Assembly: GCA_963989245.1 (NCBI GenBank)
Contig: OZ022353.1
Span: forward strand, 27,195,593 to 27,259,592
Direction: 5' to 3'
Source of the DNA: Nansenia antarctica
Taxonomy: Eukaryota; Chordata; Actinopteri; Argentiniformes; Microstomatidae
DNA length: 64,000 nucleotides
Shown piece after piece: positions 1 through 10,025 of this stretch. The position numbers and the translations under genes are program-made. The notes beneath the pieces are model-generated. The model was not told the DNA's origin, searched no databases, and saw only the letters and a program-made list of their open reading frames with translations. Numbering within the stretch: the first letter of the stretch is position 1; each line of letters begins with the position of its first letter.

Positions 1-150
1 GTGATAGGCATACTGTTTGCTTTACTTACTTACTTATACTGTTTGCTATGTGAAGCCATTCGAAGTATTATAACTTTGGGTGAGATTAGGCCACATGCAA
101 CGGGACATAATGTTACCTAACGTTAACTTAGCCTAGCAGACAGCTAGCAG

Positions 151-324
151 CTAGCTCGCGTTTTCGTTTTCTAATGGCTTGAATAGTACGCCGGGGCCGT
201 TATAAGGGTCGGTGATGTTCAATCTATTTAGTTTAGCGATGTAGCGTTCTTTGTCTTGGTCGGTGAAGTGGGATGTAAACTCCGATGGTCTGAAGTTGCC
301 ACTGGCGCTGGTGGGGGCATCCAT
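151..324 (-). CDS. Small 57-codon ORF, unrecognised (possible transposon-protein N-terminus)
   Basis: An uninterrupted reverse-strand frame runs from an ATG (codon at 322-324) to a TAG at 151-153. The peptide has a polar N-terminus and a stretch reading KERYIAKLNRLNITDPYNG. That resembles the N-terminal 'ERY..KL....DPY' pattern I associate with uncharacterised nuclease/transposon-like proteins of fish, but the match is from memory and weak. It lies just outside the telomere-like tract and the hAT element. No promoter, splice site or downstream exon could be identified. It could be a chance ORF or a first exon. Confidence 0.25.
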   Translation of the reverse strand: MDAPTSASGNFRPSEFTSHFTDQDKERYIAKLNRLNITDPYNGPGVLFKPLENENAS

Positions 325-420
325 TGTTTTCTATTCTGACACTAAACGTTTCTTGACTCGAGTCACGTGACGTCCGGAGCTCTATAGGTTCACCCCTTGA
401 TACGTGAGTATCCACACACG

Positions 421-453
421 CCGCCTAACCCTAACCCTAACCCTAACCTTAAC
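421..453 (+). repeat. Telomere-like (CCCTAA)n tract, left part
   Basis: Several CCCTAA units and one degenerate CCTTAA unit end directly at the hAT terminal repeat at 454. The tract continues on the other side of the hAT at 4569, so one interstitial telomeric array was split by the transposon. Confidence 0.85.
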
Positions 454-544
454 TAGGGATGCACGATATGCATTTTTTCCAACCGATACCGATACCGATG
501 TTTACCCGCTTCTCGTGGCCGATAACCAATATGATAACCGATAT

Positions 545-640
545 TTTTTTATTTATTTTTTTATCCTAGCACCAGGGGAGCCCCCCCTCCCAAATGTTGT
601 TGTTTGGTACCTGTACTATATCAATGACAATAAAGACCAT
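545..640 (+). mobile_element. LINE 3'-tail fragment inside the hAT
   Basis: The stretch with 'ACCAGGGGAGCC', 'TTGTTTGGTACCTGTACT' and 'TGACAATAAAGACCATTCA' matches the 3' ends of LINE copies at 24446-24530 (reverse), 47400-47490 (forward) and 56953-57050 (reverse) in this window. No coding sequence remains. It is a heavily 5'-truncated insertion. Confidence 0.7.
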
Positions 641-778
641 TCAGATATAATTTCACAGTTGATAACCTGTAGTTCATGCACACCTGAAGGTAAGAAAGGC
701 TATGTAGTGAGCAAAGATTGATGATTTAATATTCCATAGTGATCTCACCAAATCTAACTTACATTGTAGTATATTGCT

Positions 779-2980
779 ATGTTTAGCATAGATCTGGGAT
801 TGATTGGCGCCGCCACAGAAGAGGAACATGATGGCATCCTTCACAAGGTCATGGAGAGGGCACAGAGAGCCAACGTCAAGTTCAACAAGGAAAAAATCCA
901 GTACAAAATCAACACCGTCAGATACATGGGCCACGTCATTACACCAGAGGGAGTGAAACCGGATGACACAAAGGTGACGGCCATCAACAACATGCCGCCA
1001 CCAGAGGACAAGACAGGGCTGCAGAGGCTGTTGGGGATGACGAGGTATTTGGCTCAGTATATCCCTGATGAAGCTTCAGTGACTGCCCCGCTCAGACAGC
1101 TGCTGAGGAGAGATGCAGCTTGGCAGTGGAACCATGAACATGATGATGCTTTAATCAAGCTGAAGTCAGCCCTCACCAACGCCCCTGTGCTGAAGTTCTA
1201 TGACCAAGCCATGCCTCTCACCATACAGGCTGACGCGTCGAAAGATGGACTGGGAGCTTGTCTTCTCCAGGAGGGGAGACCGCTGTGCTATGCCTCACGA
1301 GCTCTCACAGAAGCTGAGAGAAACTACGCCCAAATAGAGAAGGAGTTGCTGGCGATAGTGTTCGCAGCCAAACGCTTCCACCAGTATGTTTACGGCAACA
1401 CTGTTACAGTCCAATCTGATCACAAGCCACTTGAAGTGATTTTTAAGAAACACCTGAGCAAAGCCCCAGCAAGACTACAGCGCATGTTGCTCCAGCTTCA
1501 ACGGTATGATTTGAAAATAACATACACGCCAGGAAAAAACATGCACGTCGCCGACACCCTTTCCCGCGCGTTTGTCACCGAACAGGCCGACAGTGGAAAA
1601 GAGGACCTCTTCGAGGAGAGAGTGATCCACACGATGGAGGCTACTGCTGCCATGAGCTCAGACATGCTCAAGATGCTCAAAGAAGCCACAGCAGCTGACG
1701 AGACACTACAGGCAGTGGCTGGGAGACACCGCAGCGGCTGGCCCCAAAGACGACGTAGTGTGCCCGTCAGTCTCTACCAATACTGGCCTCAGCGGCACAT
1801 TATCCACATCAGGGACGGACTACTGATGACCGGCGACAGAATTGTGATTCCTCAAGCCGCCAGACAGGTGATACTAGAGAGACTACACCTCGCACATCAA
1901 GGTATCCAGAGGACAAAGGCACAGGCCCGACAAGTCGTGTACTGGCCGGGAATGACTCGTGACATCGACAACGCAGTGGAGAGATGCTCTCCGTGTCAAC
2001 AACTCCAACCACAGAACCAGAGAGAGCCCCTCATGTCACATGATATCCCTGAGATACCATGGCTAAAGGTCGGGGCTGACATCTTTGAGCTCCAGGGCCA
2101 GTCATACCTTGTCGTGGTGGACTATCTGTCCAAGTACCCAGAGGTGCTCCATCTACCTGACAAGACCGCTCACACAGTCATCCGCAAGATGAAAGCAGTC
2201 TACGCGAGGCACGGGATCCCAAAAGAGCTGGTAAGCGACCATGTTCCTTTTGCAAGTGCAGAGATGAGGGAGTTTGCAGCATCCTGGGGAATACAGCTCA
2301 TTCACTCCAGCCCTGCATATCCTCAATCCAACGGTCTGGCAGAGAGGATGGTGAAGACGGTCAAACATGCACTCAAGAAAGCTTTGCAGACCAACATAGA
2401 CCCCCATCTAGCCCTGCTAGCATTGAGAAACACTCCAATAACAGGCACAGATGTTTCCCCAGCTCAGGTGCTTATGGGAAGAGTACTACGAAGCACGCTG
2501 CCCTGCTCTACAGCTGTTCTACAGCCAGCTACCCCGAGAGGAGTTCATGCCAGGCTGAAAGATCTCCAAACCAGACAGGAGCACTACTACAACCGCAACT
2601 CACAGCCCTTACCTGAGTTTGCTCCTGGTGCAACGGTTCACATGGAAACGAGACGTGGATGGATGCCAGCCAGAGTCCTAAACCAACGAGAAGAGCCACG
2701 GTCATACAACGTGAGAAGCCCGTCTGGTGTTGTCTTCAGAAGGAACAGACGTCATCTCAGGCGTATTCATCCAAGTCTGCATCAAGAGAGAGATCCTGAG
2801 CCACTGGAGCAGCCTGCACCTGTGAGCCCGCTGGGAGGACCCCCAGAGTCACCGGATCATCCAGCTCAGCACCCGTCCTCCTGTGAGGGCGAGAGCTCCA
2901 CTCCTACCTGCCGCACCAGAAGTGGCAGAGCTGTGGCGCTTCCGGCAAGGTATCAAGACTTTGAGATGGGCCAACGCTGA
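779..2980 (+). CDS. Gypsy pol remnant: RT C-terminus, RNase H, integrase
   Basis: A 733-residue open frame whose first ATG lies in the LTR remnant. In order it holds the end of RT and its thumb (to about residue 100, with YMGHVITPEG), RNase H (about 145-265, ADASKDGLGA and the DHKPLE region), a zinc-binding H2C2 integrase domain (about 370-405, ending CSPCQQ), the integrase core (first D in GADIF near 432, second D in VSDHVPF near 486, E in GLAERMV near 522), and a proline-rich tail. The usual N/G residues after the second Asp are replaced by HVP. Lacking gag, protease and the RT palm it cannot support retrotransposition alone. The frame is nevertheless undamaged, which suggests either youth or simply that no stop has arisen. 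Confidence 0.9.
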   Translation: MFSIDLGLIGAATEEEHDGILHKVMERAQRANVKFNKEKIQYKINTVRYMGHVITPEGVKPDDTKVTAINNMPPPEDKTGLQRLLGMTRYLAQYIPDEASVTAPLRQLLRRDAAWQWNHEHDDALIKLKSALTNAPVLKFYDQAMPLTIQADASKDGLGACLLQEGRPLCYASRALTEAERNYAQIEKELLAIVFAAKRFHQYVYGNTVTVQSDHKPLEVIFKKHLSKAPARLQRMLLQLQRYDLKITYTPGKNMHVADTLSRAFVTEQADSGKEDLFEERVIHTMEATAAMSSDMLKMLKEATAADETLQAVAGRHRSGWPQRRRSVPVSLYQYWPQRHIIHIRDGLLMTGDRIVIPQAARQVILERLHLAHQGIQRTKAQARQVVYWPGMTRDIDNAVERCSPCQQLQPQNQREPLMSHDIPEIPWLKVGADIFELQGQSYLVVVDYLSKYPEVLHLPDKTAHTVIRKMKAVYARHGIPKELVSDHVPFASAEMREFAASWGIQLIHSSPAYPQSNGLAERMVKTVKHALKKALQTNIDPHLALLALRNTPITGTDVSPAQVLMGRVLRSTLPCSTAVLQPATPRGVHARLKDLQTRQEHYYNRNSQPLPEFAPGATVHMETRRGWMPARVLNQREEPRSYNVRSPSGVVFRRNRRHLRRIHPSLHQERDPEPLEQPAPVSPLGGPPESPDHPAQHPSSCEGESSTPTCRTRSGRAVALPARYQDFEMGQR

Positions 2981-3323
2981 AGGTTGTGCTCCACCAGGGT
3001 TAAGTACTGGTGACCTCTGACCCTTAGTTTAGTTAGTTACTAGATGATAGTTGGACACATTTAGAAAGTGTGGTATGTTTACAAGTTTGATTTTACTCCA
3101 AGTGAAAGTTCACAAGTTACTTGACAAGTTATAGTCAGGTCTGCACTGTTATTGTTTAGATCATACACATTAGTAGTGAGTACAGTGAGTACAGTTCTTA
3201 AAGAAGAAGATCAATCCATCGACTGAAGCCATAAGGCCCAGTGACACTTATTGTCTGTTTCATCTTTTCAGAGACTAATTTTCAGTTGACCCAAGAGAGA
3301 CTTTTAATGCTTAAAAGGGGGGA

Positions 3324-3537
3324 TGTAGTATATTGCTATGTTTAGCATAGATCTGGGATTGATTGCTATTGCCTCCGTAGCATTACATCTTGACAATGTT
3401 ATCATCGGTTGACTAGTGTGGTCTAGTTGTTGTTGGAATGGTGAATAAAGACGCACGTTGAACGTTGCTCCAGAGACCAGAGTCATTATTATTATAAAGT
3501 GTATCTTGTAAGTCAGCGAGAACAACAAGACACAACA
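3324..3537 (+). repeat. 3' LTR of the gypsy element
   Basis: 214 bp from TGTAGTATA to CACAACA, preceded by a polypurine tract. It contains AATAAAG near 3444, which could act as a polyadenylation signal. Its first 42 bp are repeated at 765-806 as the remnant 5' LTR. Confidence 0.88.
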
Positions 3538-3669
3538 TACATCACTATTGTTAACACAACAAAGAGAACACTTCTGACTCTTCAAATGTTCATTTATTAT
3601 TTCCTCTAACAAACAGAATCTGTTATAGACAGTGCACAATGCTTTTTTTAGCCAAGATCTGGCCTCCTT

Positions 3670-4367
3670 TTATGAAAACAAAAAAGGCTCACCTAAGAGT
3701 AATTTATTACCGCGGATGGCTGTCGCAGTATGCGAACCGGAGAACTCCTGCGCATGCAGCAGTGTCTTCTTCATATTGAAGTCCTCATACAGCCACTGGG
3801 CCGTCAAACTAAGCATACTGACTGGACTAACGTCAGAAGTCCATATGTCCGTGGTAAAACGTATCTGGCTTACGCTAGTATCGATCAGACTATGGATGTG
3901 TATGGCGACTGTATCATACATAGCAGGCAGGCACACGCCTGCAAAATAGCGGCGACTTGGGAGTGTATAGGGGCTCTAAATGTGAAATTAGCTGGCGAAA
4001 TCCTTTATCTTCTACTACAGAGAAAGGCTGGTCGTCGAGGGCCATCAACTCCATTATTTTTTCATTGATTGCTTGAGCCTTTGAGCTGTCTCGAGTGAAC
4101 TTCCTGCAGTTGTCAAATGCGTGTTCAATAGGCACAGCAGCTTTTTTTTTTCGCGGCTAGGCTACTAGGCTACTAGTGTTGATATTCCTTCCATACAGCG
4201 TGCTTGCAATGGTGAATCTTAAGGTGACTTATGAGATTCGTTGTGTTGTAACTCGTAGACCTTTGCCCTCCTCTCCGAACTTTTGTCGAACATGTGTTGC
4301 AAATTGCAAACGCACTATCTGCCTCAGAAACTCTGCAGAATGTCAGACACACCGGGGAAGCTCTCAT
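3670..4367 (-). pseudogene. hAT (ZBED-like) transposase N-terminal remnant
   Basis: Three reverse-strand frames in sequence make up a broken transposase. 4173-4367 holds a BED-type zinc finger (CNTCSTKVRRGG...LISHLKIHHCKH). 3914-4135 holds a helical segment (AFDNCRKFTRDSSKAQAINE). 3670-3936 holds the start of the catalytic region (IRFTTDIWTSDVSPVSMLSL). The frames are separated by shifts or stops and the C-terminal dimerisation domain is absent. BED fingers bind DNA in hAT transposases and in host ZBED genes derived from them. Position inside hAT TIRs makes the transposon origin clear. Confidence 0.8.
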
Positions 4368-4568
4368 GTTTCACTGTCGTCTATACACTGCGTGCCTGTA
4401 CGCATGCGCAGCAGCATGAGCGCGGAAACCGGAAGCAGAAATATTTCCGGCTTCATATTATCGGCTCTATATCGGCTACAATTTTATAAAACCGATAAAT
4501 ACCGATAAACATTAATTTCCCATTATCGGGCCGATAAATATCGGTGCCGATAATATCGTGCATCCCTA

Positions 4569-4705
4569 ACCCTAACCTAACCCTAACCCTAACCTAACCT
4601 AACCCTAACCCTAACCTAACCTAACCCTAACCCTAACCCTAACCCTAACTCTAACCCTAACTCTAACCCTAACCCTAACCCTAACTCTAACCCTAACCCT
4701 AACCC
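4569..4705 (+). repeat. Interstitial telomere-like (CCCTAA)n tract, right part
   Basis: About 137 bp of CCCTAA, CCTAA and CTCTAA units beside the hAT right end. Degeneracy and flanking unique DNA argue for an interstitial or subtelomeric block, not a chromosome end. A reverse-strand ORF through it is low-complexity Leu-Gly and not a gene. Confidence 0.9.
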
Positions 4706-4799
4706 CCACTGTGTGCGTGTGGGGAGAGGTACAAGGGGGTAATGTGTGTGTCTTCCCATGAGGCAAAGAAATCCTAAGCCATCGTCGTGGTGTTGTCCA

Positions 4800-4990
4800 T
4801 TCTTAAGAAGACATGGTGTCCCCTTGACGGTAGGACATTTCTTGTGTCCGGGAAAGATTGTGACGTGAAGGTATGCATCCTTTAGATAAGTTGTTGTAAG
4901 CCAAACCCCTGGATGAATGGAGTGTAACATCTTGAACTGAAACACCCCTGAGGTATGTGTTCATGGGTCTAGAATAGGGTGCATCCAAGA
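4800..4990 (-). pseudogene. DIRS-type reverse transcriptase fragment
   Basis: Reverse-strand translation gives, across one frameshift, PMNTYLRGVS... then FQFKMLHSIHPGVW and LKDAYLHVTIFPGHKK. That is the 'N.YL....FKML' plus 'DLKDAYFHVPI.P.H.K' pattern of DIRS-like reverse transcriptases. Only about 60 residues are readable, and the conserved Asp motif reads TTYLKDAY instead of IDLKDAY. It is a short decayed scrap. Split direct repeats or a tyrosine recombinase, which would confirm DIRS, are not visible. Confidence 0.55.
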
Positions 4991-6412
4991 CGTTTTGGCT
5001 GTAAAACCTTAATAGAGCATCCTGAGGGGGTACCAGTGTTTCTGGAGGAGAGAATATTCCTCTTCTCTCATTACAGGAACCACCTCTGGGAGGGTAAAGG
5101 GATGTTTATTTGAACAAACTGAACATGTGTATGCGCAATGGAGTTTGACACCAGGCAAGAATACAGTGGGGCCGGATACCAGCGAACAAGGCAATGTGCC
5201 ATCCATCGGTCTGCTTGGTCTTGGTCGGTTTTACCATCGCTTATCACATTAAACACATAAAACCTTTTGATAGCCAATATCGTAGCTTCATAGCCAGAAA
5301 TGCAAGTTCACAGGCTAAACGCGCACTTTTCACGCAGTGCCCGTGTATTTATTACCTGAGAGGAGGGCGGGACTTCCTCTCAAGCACTGGAAGGCCATTG
5401 GCCATTGGCTCACCTTCAACCAGTCTCTCATGAAGCCAAATCCCCATAGCAACGGAATGGCCAGTGAACTGACTGAAGGGGAAAAGGTTGGTTCTATATA
5501 CTCTATTTCTATGTGCTAAACATGTATATGGCTTGTGGGAAGATATTCCGCCCATACCCCTTTGAAAGCCACTGCCCCGTCACTGTCTCCAAGTGTGTTT
5601 GTCTATGGATTCAGTTTACTAACCATCATATCTACCAAATCTCAGTGACATTTTCCATCTCCAGCTTGTAGCTCCACAATTATATTGTGAATATAATATT
5701 AATATAATATTGTTGCTACTCACTAAACAGGAGTGAATTTGGCCCATCTCCCACCTAATCATACAGCATTAACTATAAATAGGCTCTAGTATAGGAATGT
5801 GTGTTTGTTTGAATTAGCTCTGTGGTGCGTCTCAGTGACAGGCAGAGTCTCTCCACCAATCTGCTCCGACCGCAGGGGGCATCTTTCATAATTCCGACAC
5901 CTGAGTAAACGTCACCCGCTGTTTGGCAGCCGCTTTCTTAATTTCGAGCACAGGGCCTTGCGATCGACACATCCTCCTCCTCGCCTTGAGTCCTCTCCTT
6001 CACTCCCCACTGTTTGTTTGTGTCCATTCAGTCCTCCGGTTTCACTTTTGAATAATGAGGTAAATGTAGTGGAACTGGTTATGAGAATATCGTGAGGTGG
6101 TAGAGAGAGAGAGAGGCAGTGAAAACAGTCCAAAGGGAAGTTTCATTCATTCCTGCAGTTGAATTAAGGGTGTTAACACCTGCACTGGATGACGGCCGGT
6201 TTAAAGTCAATAGCTAAAGTAAACATTATCCCAAATGAGTCATTATGTGAGAATAACAGAGCGTATTGAGCTCCAGCTATGGGCGACTATTTCAAATATT
6301 AACATATGTGGGGAAATGACTGTAGGGTTACGTTGGTGAATTGTATTCTTCCACTACAGACCGTTTAAGCATCAGACTTTCACTTGGTATTTGAACAATG
6401 TCTAAGAAGTAG
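4991..6412. other. No recognisable gene
   Basis: Unique-looking sequence with short meaningless ORFs. I see no conserved protein motif, terminal repeat or RNA gene. It could be intergenic or intronic host DNA. Confidence 0.5.
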
Positions 6413-6414
6413 AG

Positions 6415-6780
6415 GTACAGTACATTATACAGCTCACTCACTGGTAGAGGTACAGTAGGTTATACACTCACTGATGTACAGTATGTTATACACTCACTGG
6501 TGTACAGTAGGTTATACACTCACTGGTGTACAGTATGTTATACACTCACTGGTGTACAGTAGGTTATACACTCACTGGTGTACAGTATGTTATACACTCA
6601 CTGGTGTACAGTAGGTTATACACTCACTGGTGTACAGTATGTTATACACTCACTGGTGTACAGTAGGTTATACACTCACTGGTGTACAGTATGTTATACA
6701 CTCACTGGTGTACAGTAGGTTATGCACTCACTGGTGTACAGTAGGTTATACACTCACTCGTAGAGGTACAGCAGGTTATA
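6415..6780 (+). repeat. 26-bp minisatellite with alternating variants (52-bp higher-order unit)
   Basis: The unit CACTCACTGGTGTACAGT plus AGGTTATA (26 bp) repeats about 13 times. Through most of the array, units with AGG strictly alternate with units with ATG, giving a 52-bp higher-order period. Related 'CACTCACTGGTAGAG(C)TACAGTAGGTTATA' units reappear at 6883-6925 and 11962-12025. Confidence 0.9.
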
Positions 6781-6789
6781 TCTTTTCAG

Positions 6790-6837
6790 TTTGTAAAGCG
6801 TCTTTGAGTGTCTAGAAAAGCACTGTATAAGCCTAAT

Positions 6838-6870
<33 letters not shown>

Positions 6871-6882
6871 TATTATTATACA
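6790..6882 (+). mobile_element. LINE/SINE 3'-tail with (TTA)n
   Basis: 'TTTGTAAAGCGTCTTTGAGTG' and 'AAAAGCACTGTATAAGCCTAA' are followed by (TTA)n. This is the characteristic 3' tail of fish L2-family retroposons. No coding part remains. Confidence 0.6.
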
Positions 6883-7162
6883 CTCACTGGTAGAGCTACA
6901 GTAGGTTATACACTCACTGGTATAGGTAACAAGACAAGAACTGATACACCACCAGCATCTATGATAAGTCTGAGATTGTTTACAAGCTTGCAGTCTAATG
7001 CAGTCTCAGTACTGTGGTTAGAACGGAAATCTGATTGAAACTTCTTAAGTCAAATGTTTTCGCGAAGAAAGTCAGTAAATGTCACTTTCTCAAGGATTTG
7101 ACTTAGAAATGGTAGGTTAGATATTGGTCTGAAATTTCAAGAACAGAATTATCTTGCTTTCT

Positions 7163-7562
7163 GTTATGGCCATTTTTACTTTGGGCTATTATTTTGGATG
7201 ATTTATGTTTAATGGTGGAGTTATTTATATTTCATGATTAATGTTTATTTTATGTTTTTGGTTATTTATGTTATGAATAATGTTTTGTTTTTATGTTTTG
7301 GGGTATATAATTATTAGTGTTTTATTCATAATTGATTGTCACGTGGTGAGGTGATAGCATAGGCCCAGGTGTATTTAGGTAGACAATTAGTTGCACCTGG
7401 GCCAATGGAAACAGGTTAGTTCAGGAAAAACATTATTTTGAGCACATTCACACTATTCTTTAATCACATACCTTACCGTCTGCTTTGTTACTTTTCTTTT
7501 CGTTGGATTAATTGGATTACTTTTAATTATGGACAATAAACCTTTTACATTTTTCTACAATA
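7163..7562 (+). mobile_element. Candidate solo LTR inside the L2
   Basis: The L2 coding sequence stops at about 7162 and unrelated DNA starts TGTTATGGCC. This has a TATA-like GTATATAA (about 7302), an AATAAACC polyadenylation-type signal (about 7536), and a possible end TTTTCTACA at 7562. Organisation and length (about 400 bp) suit a solo LTR, but I cannot find a matching TSD, so the right boundary is a guess. Confidence 0.3.
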
Positions 7563-7993
7563 TACATCCAACTGGACTATAAGGCTTCATTCACATGGCA
7601 GGTCTTGATGCTCAATTCCGATTTCTTACACAGATCCGTTTGGCAGTTCACATTACTTTTAAAATGTGACCTATATTTGACCTATATTGACTCCCGTGTG
7701 AACATTCCATGGCCCTGAACAGACCCACATTTGCAGAAGGACAATAACAATGACGTCAGGATGTCACGCAAAGTAACCATGGATAACATGATAACGTTAC
7801 AACCGGTTTACTTTTCAAGTTTTTGTGCAGCGGAAACCGGCAAAGATATGAGCAAGTGGTCAAAAGAAGAAAGATGAGGAAAAAGAGAGCCAAATGCTTA
7901 GCTATGGCTTTTTGTAGAGCACTTGCTAATATACTGTGCAGGGTTGCCAGATGGGACTTTCTCCATTTGTGCTCTGCTTTACGGCAGTTTCTT

Positions 7994-8212
7994 CAATAGG
8001 CTAGGTGCACGATCTCCCTACTTCCTGAAAGGCAACTGGTATGAACATATCCTGTCTCACTCTATTGGTTTAATTGATTAATCAGCTGTGCGGTAAACTG
8101 TTGGAACACACAGTGCACAGCTGATTAATCAATTAAACCAATAGAGTGAGACAGGATATGTTCATACCAGTTGCCTTTCAGGAAGTAGGGAGATCGTGCA
8201 CCTAGCCTATTG
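7994..8212. repeat. Perfect 97-bp inverted repeat (foldback) with 25-bp spacer
   Basis: The left arm (7994-8090, starting CAATAGGCTAGGTGCACG) and right arm (8116-8212) are exact reverse complements over 97 bp, separated by 25 bp (8091-8115). The right arm ends exactly where L2 coding resumes (8213). Left-flank GCAGTTTCTT and right-flank GCAGAGTTCT are similar but not identical. A foldback MITE or an inverted duplication would explain it. Confidence 0.92.
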
Positions 8213-8696
8213 GCAGAGTTCTACATTTTCCTATGGCGCTTTGCGTTTCTGGAGCTATAATATCAAGGGTAGTTCTCAAATTGTTGTTGAAGCTCTCTAC
8301 TAAGTTATCTATCAAGAGTATTTGGCGAGGTGGAGAGAGTGAATGCCAGGCTCATGAGCTGATGAATTTAAACATCGCTTTTTGACAATGCGGTCCACAT
8401 TCTTCGCATTACCCTAAAGAAAATCCAGTAATGATCTGATACAGCAATGTCTAGAACAGAGGACACAGACATAGTCAATCCTTTTCTATAACTAGATCTA
8501 GATCAATAACTAGATCTTGTTTATGGCCTTTGTTATGAGTAGGCACTGTATGCTGAGTAAAATCTAGAGAAGATAATAGATTAATAAAATCTCTAGATTT
8601 GGATTCATTATCCTATCATAGTCAGTTCATATGACAGACAAAAGATCTGAAAATTATTGTAGAAATACTGGGGATGGTTTTGGTGGGCGATATATA

Positions 8697-9900
8697 TATC
8701 CTGACACCACAGGTCATGAAGATCCTGGAGAGGCTAGTGCTGCAACACCTTAAGCCCCAGGTGAAGGACTTCCTGGACCCCCGGCAGTTTGCATACCAGG
8801 AGAGCATGGGGGTGGAGGATGCCATCATTTACATGCTGCACAGGGCCTACACACACCTGGAGAGGCCACAGAGCATGGTGAGGACCATGTTCTTCGACTT
8901 CTCCAGTGCATTTAACACTATCAAGCCATCACTGCTGGCTGACAAACTAGCAGTGATGTGTGTGGAGGACTCCCTGACGGCTTGGATCCACAACTACCTC
9001 ACAGACAGGCGTCAGTATGTGAGACTGCAGGGCTGTCAGTCTGAGGTGGTGGTGTGCAACACCGGTGCCCCCCAGGGAACTGTTCTGTCACCCTTTCTCT
9101 TCACCCTCTATACCTCCGACTTCCAGTTTAGCTCCGACCAGTGCCACCTGCAGAAGTTTTCTGATGACTCCTCTATCGTCGGTTACATCACAGACGACAG
9201 GGATGAGGAGTACAGGGCCCTGGTGGAGAGCTTTGTGCAGTGGTGCGACACCAACTACCTTTTGCTTAACACCAGCAAAACAAAGGAGTTGGTGGTGGAT
9301 TTTAGGAGGAAGAGAAGGACCCCAGCCCCCATCACCATCAAGGGGGTGGAAGTCGAGAGGGTGGACTCCTACAGGTACCTGGGAGTACAAATTAATAACA
9401 AACTGGACTGGACTGACAACACCGAGGCTCTTCTCAGGAAAGGGCAGAGCAGACTGTTTTTCCTGAGAAGGCTGAGGTCTTTCGGTGTCTGCAACAAGCT
9501 GCTGCAAATGTTTTATCAGTCGGTGGTTGCCAGCGTTCTGTTCTTCGCCGTGGCCTGCTGGGGTGGAAACACCTGTGCCAGGGATGCTGCGAAGCTAAAC
9601 AAACTGGTGAAGAAGGCCAGCTCTGTGGTGGGGACCGGGCTGGACAGCCTAGAGGTGGTGGCAGAACAGAGGATGGGGAAAAAACTGGCGGCCATGCTGG
9701 CCAATCCCTCCCACCCGATGTACTGCGAGCTGGCGGGGATGAGGAGCAAGTTCAGCCACAGATTTGTTCTCCCCCGTCAAAGTACAAAAAGATTTGGACA
9801 GTCCTTTGTTCCAGCTGCACTCCGACTCTACAACCAGGCCCTGCAGGGTGGGGGAGACCTGGAGCTGGAACTTTGGAACTTGGAACTTTTTACTTATTGA
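8697..9900 (+). CDS. LINE reverse transcriptase, C-terminal 400 residues
   Basis: An open frame without stops (in frame from an ATG at 8674 that belongs to flanking L2 DNA). It contains the RT palm motifs FFDFSSAFNTI (first catalytic Asp), GAPQGTVLSPFLF, and KFSDDSSIVG, where the usual FADD is FSDD but both Asp remain. It then has thumb motifs TKELVVDFRRKR and YRYLGVQIN, and the C-terminal region with GQSRLFFLRRLRSFG. The N-terminal fingers and the whole endonuclease are missing. The intact frame points to a fairly recent, dead-on-arrival insertion. The clade (Rex1/CR1-like) is judged from motif wording only. Confidence 0.85.
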
Positions 9901-10025
9901 GCCTGCACTGTTTTATGTATTTTATTGAATGTTTTCTGTTTTCTGTATTGAATGTTTTCTGCCCTAACTGAGCTGTTTGACAACAAAATTTCCCCATTGG
10001 GGACAATAAAGGTTTTCAATCAATC
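8697..10025 (+). mobile_element. Rex1/CR1-like LINE, 5'-truncated
   Basis: The LINE inserted into the endonuclease of the reverse-strand L2. Removing it rejoins the L2 codons for VVIYRPPKP without loss, leaving an ATAT-type target duplication. It begins within RT, has a stop at 9900, a short 3' UTR and the tail 'GGGGACAATAAAGGTTTTCA' followed by (ATCA)n. Confidence 0.85.

Larger units (their letters stand above)
765..3537 (+). mobile_element. Ty3/gypsy LTR retrotransposon, 5' internally deleted
   Basis: The 5-bp target duplication TACAT sits at 760-764 and 3538-3542. A 214-bp 3' LTR (3324-3537) begins TGTAGTATA, is preceded by the polypurine tract AAAAGGGGGGA, and ends CACAACA. Only the first 42 bp of the 5' LTR (765-806) remain, joined directly to the middle of reverse transcriptase. 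The rest of the LTR, the leader, gag, protease and most of RT are missing. Perfect TSDs show that both outer ends are original, so the deletion was internal or the inserted copy came from a deleted template. Host sequence is the reverse-strand hAT. Confidence 0.92.
454..4568 (-). mobile_element. hAT DNA transposon (BED-finger type), interrupted by a gypsy element
   Basis: The ends are perfect 15-bp inverted repeats, TAGGGATGCACGATA at 454 and its complement ending at 4568. Flanking 8-mers ACCTTAAC (446-453) and ACCCTAAC (4569-4576) could be the hAT 8-bp TSD with one mismatch, but because the target is a telomere-like repeat this is not diagnostic. The element's own DNA is 454-759 plus 3543-4568, about 1.3 kb, with only the N-terminal half of a reverse-strand transposase. 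The copy is therefore internally deleted and non-autonomous. The remaining 2.8 kb is a gypsy insertion at 765-3537. Confidence 0.85.

Noticed and set aside
421..4705. True chromosome end
   Set aside because: The repeats are short, degenerate and flanked by unique DNA on both sides.
4616..4945. Leu-Gly-rich ORF
   Set aside because: Translation of telomere-like repeats fused by chance to the DIRS fragment.
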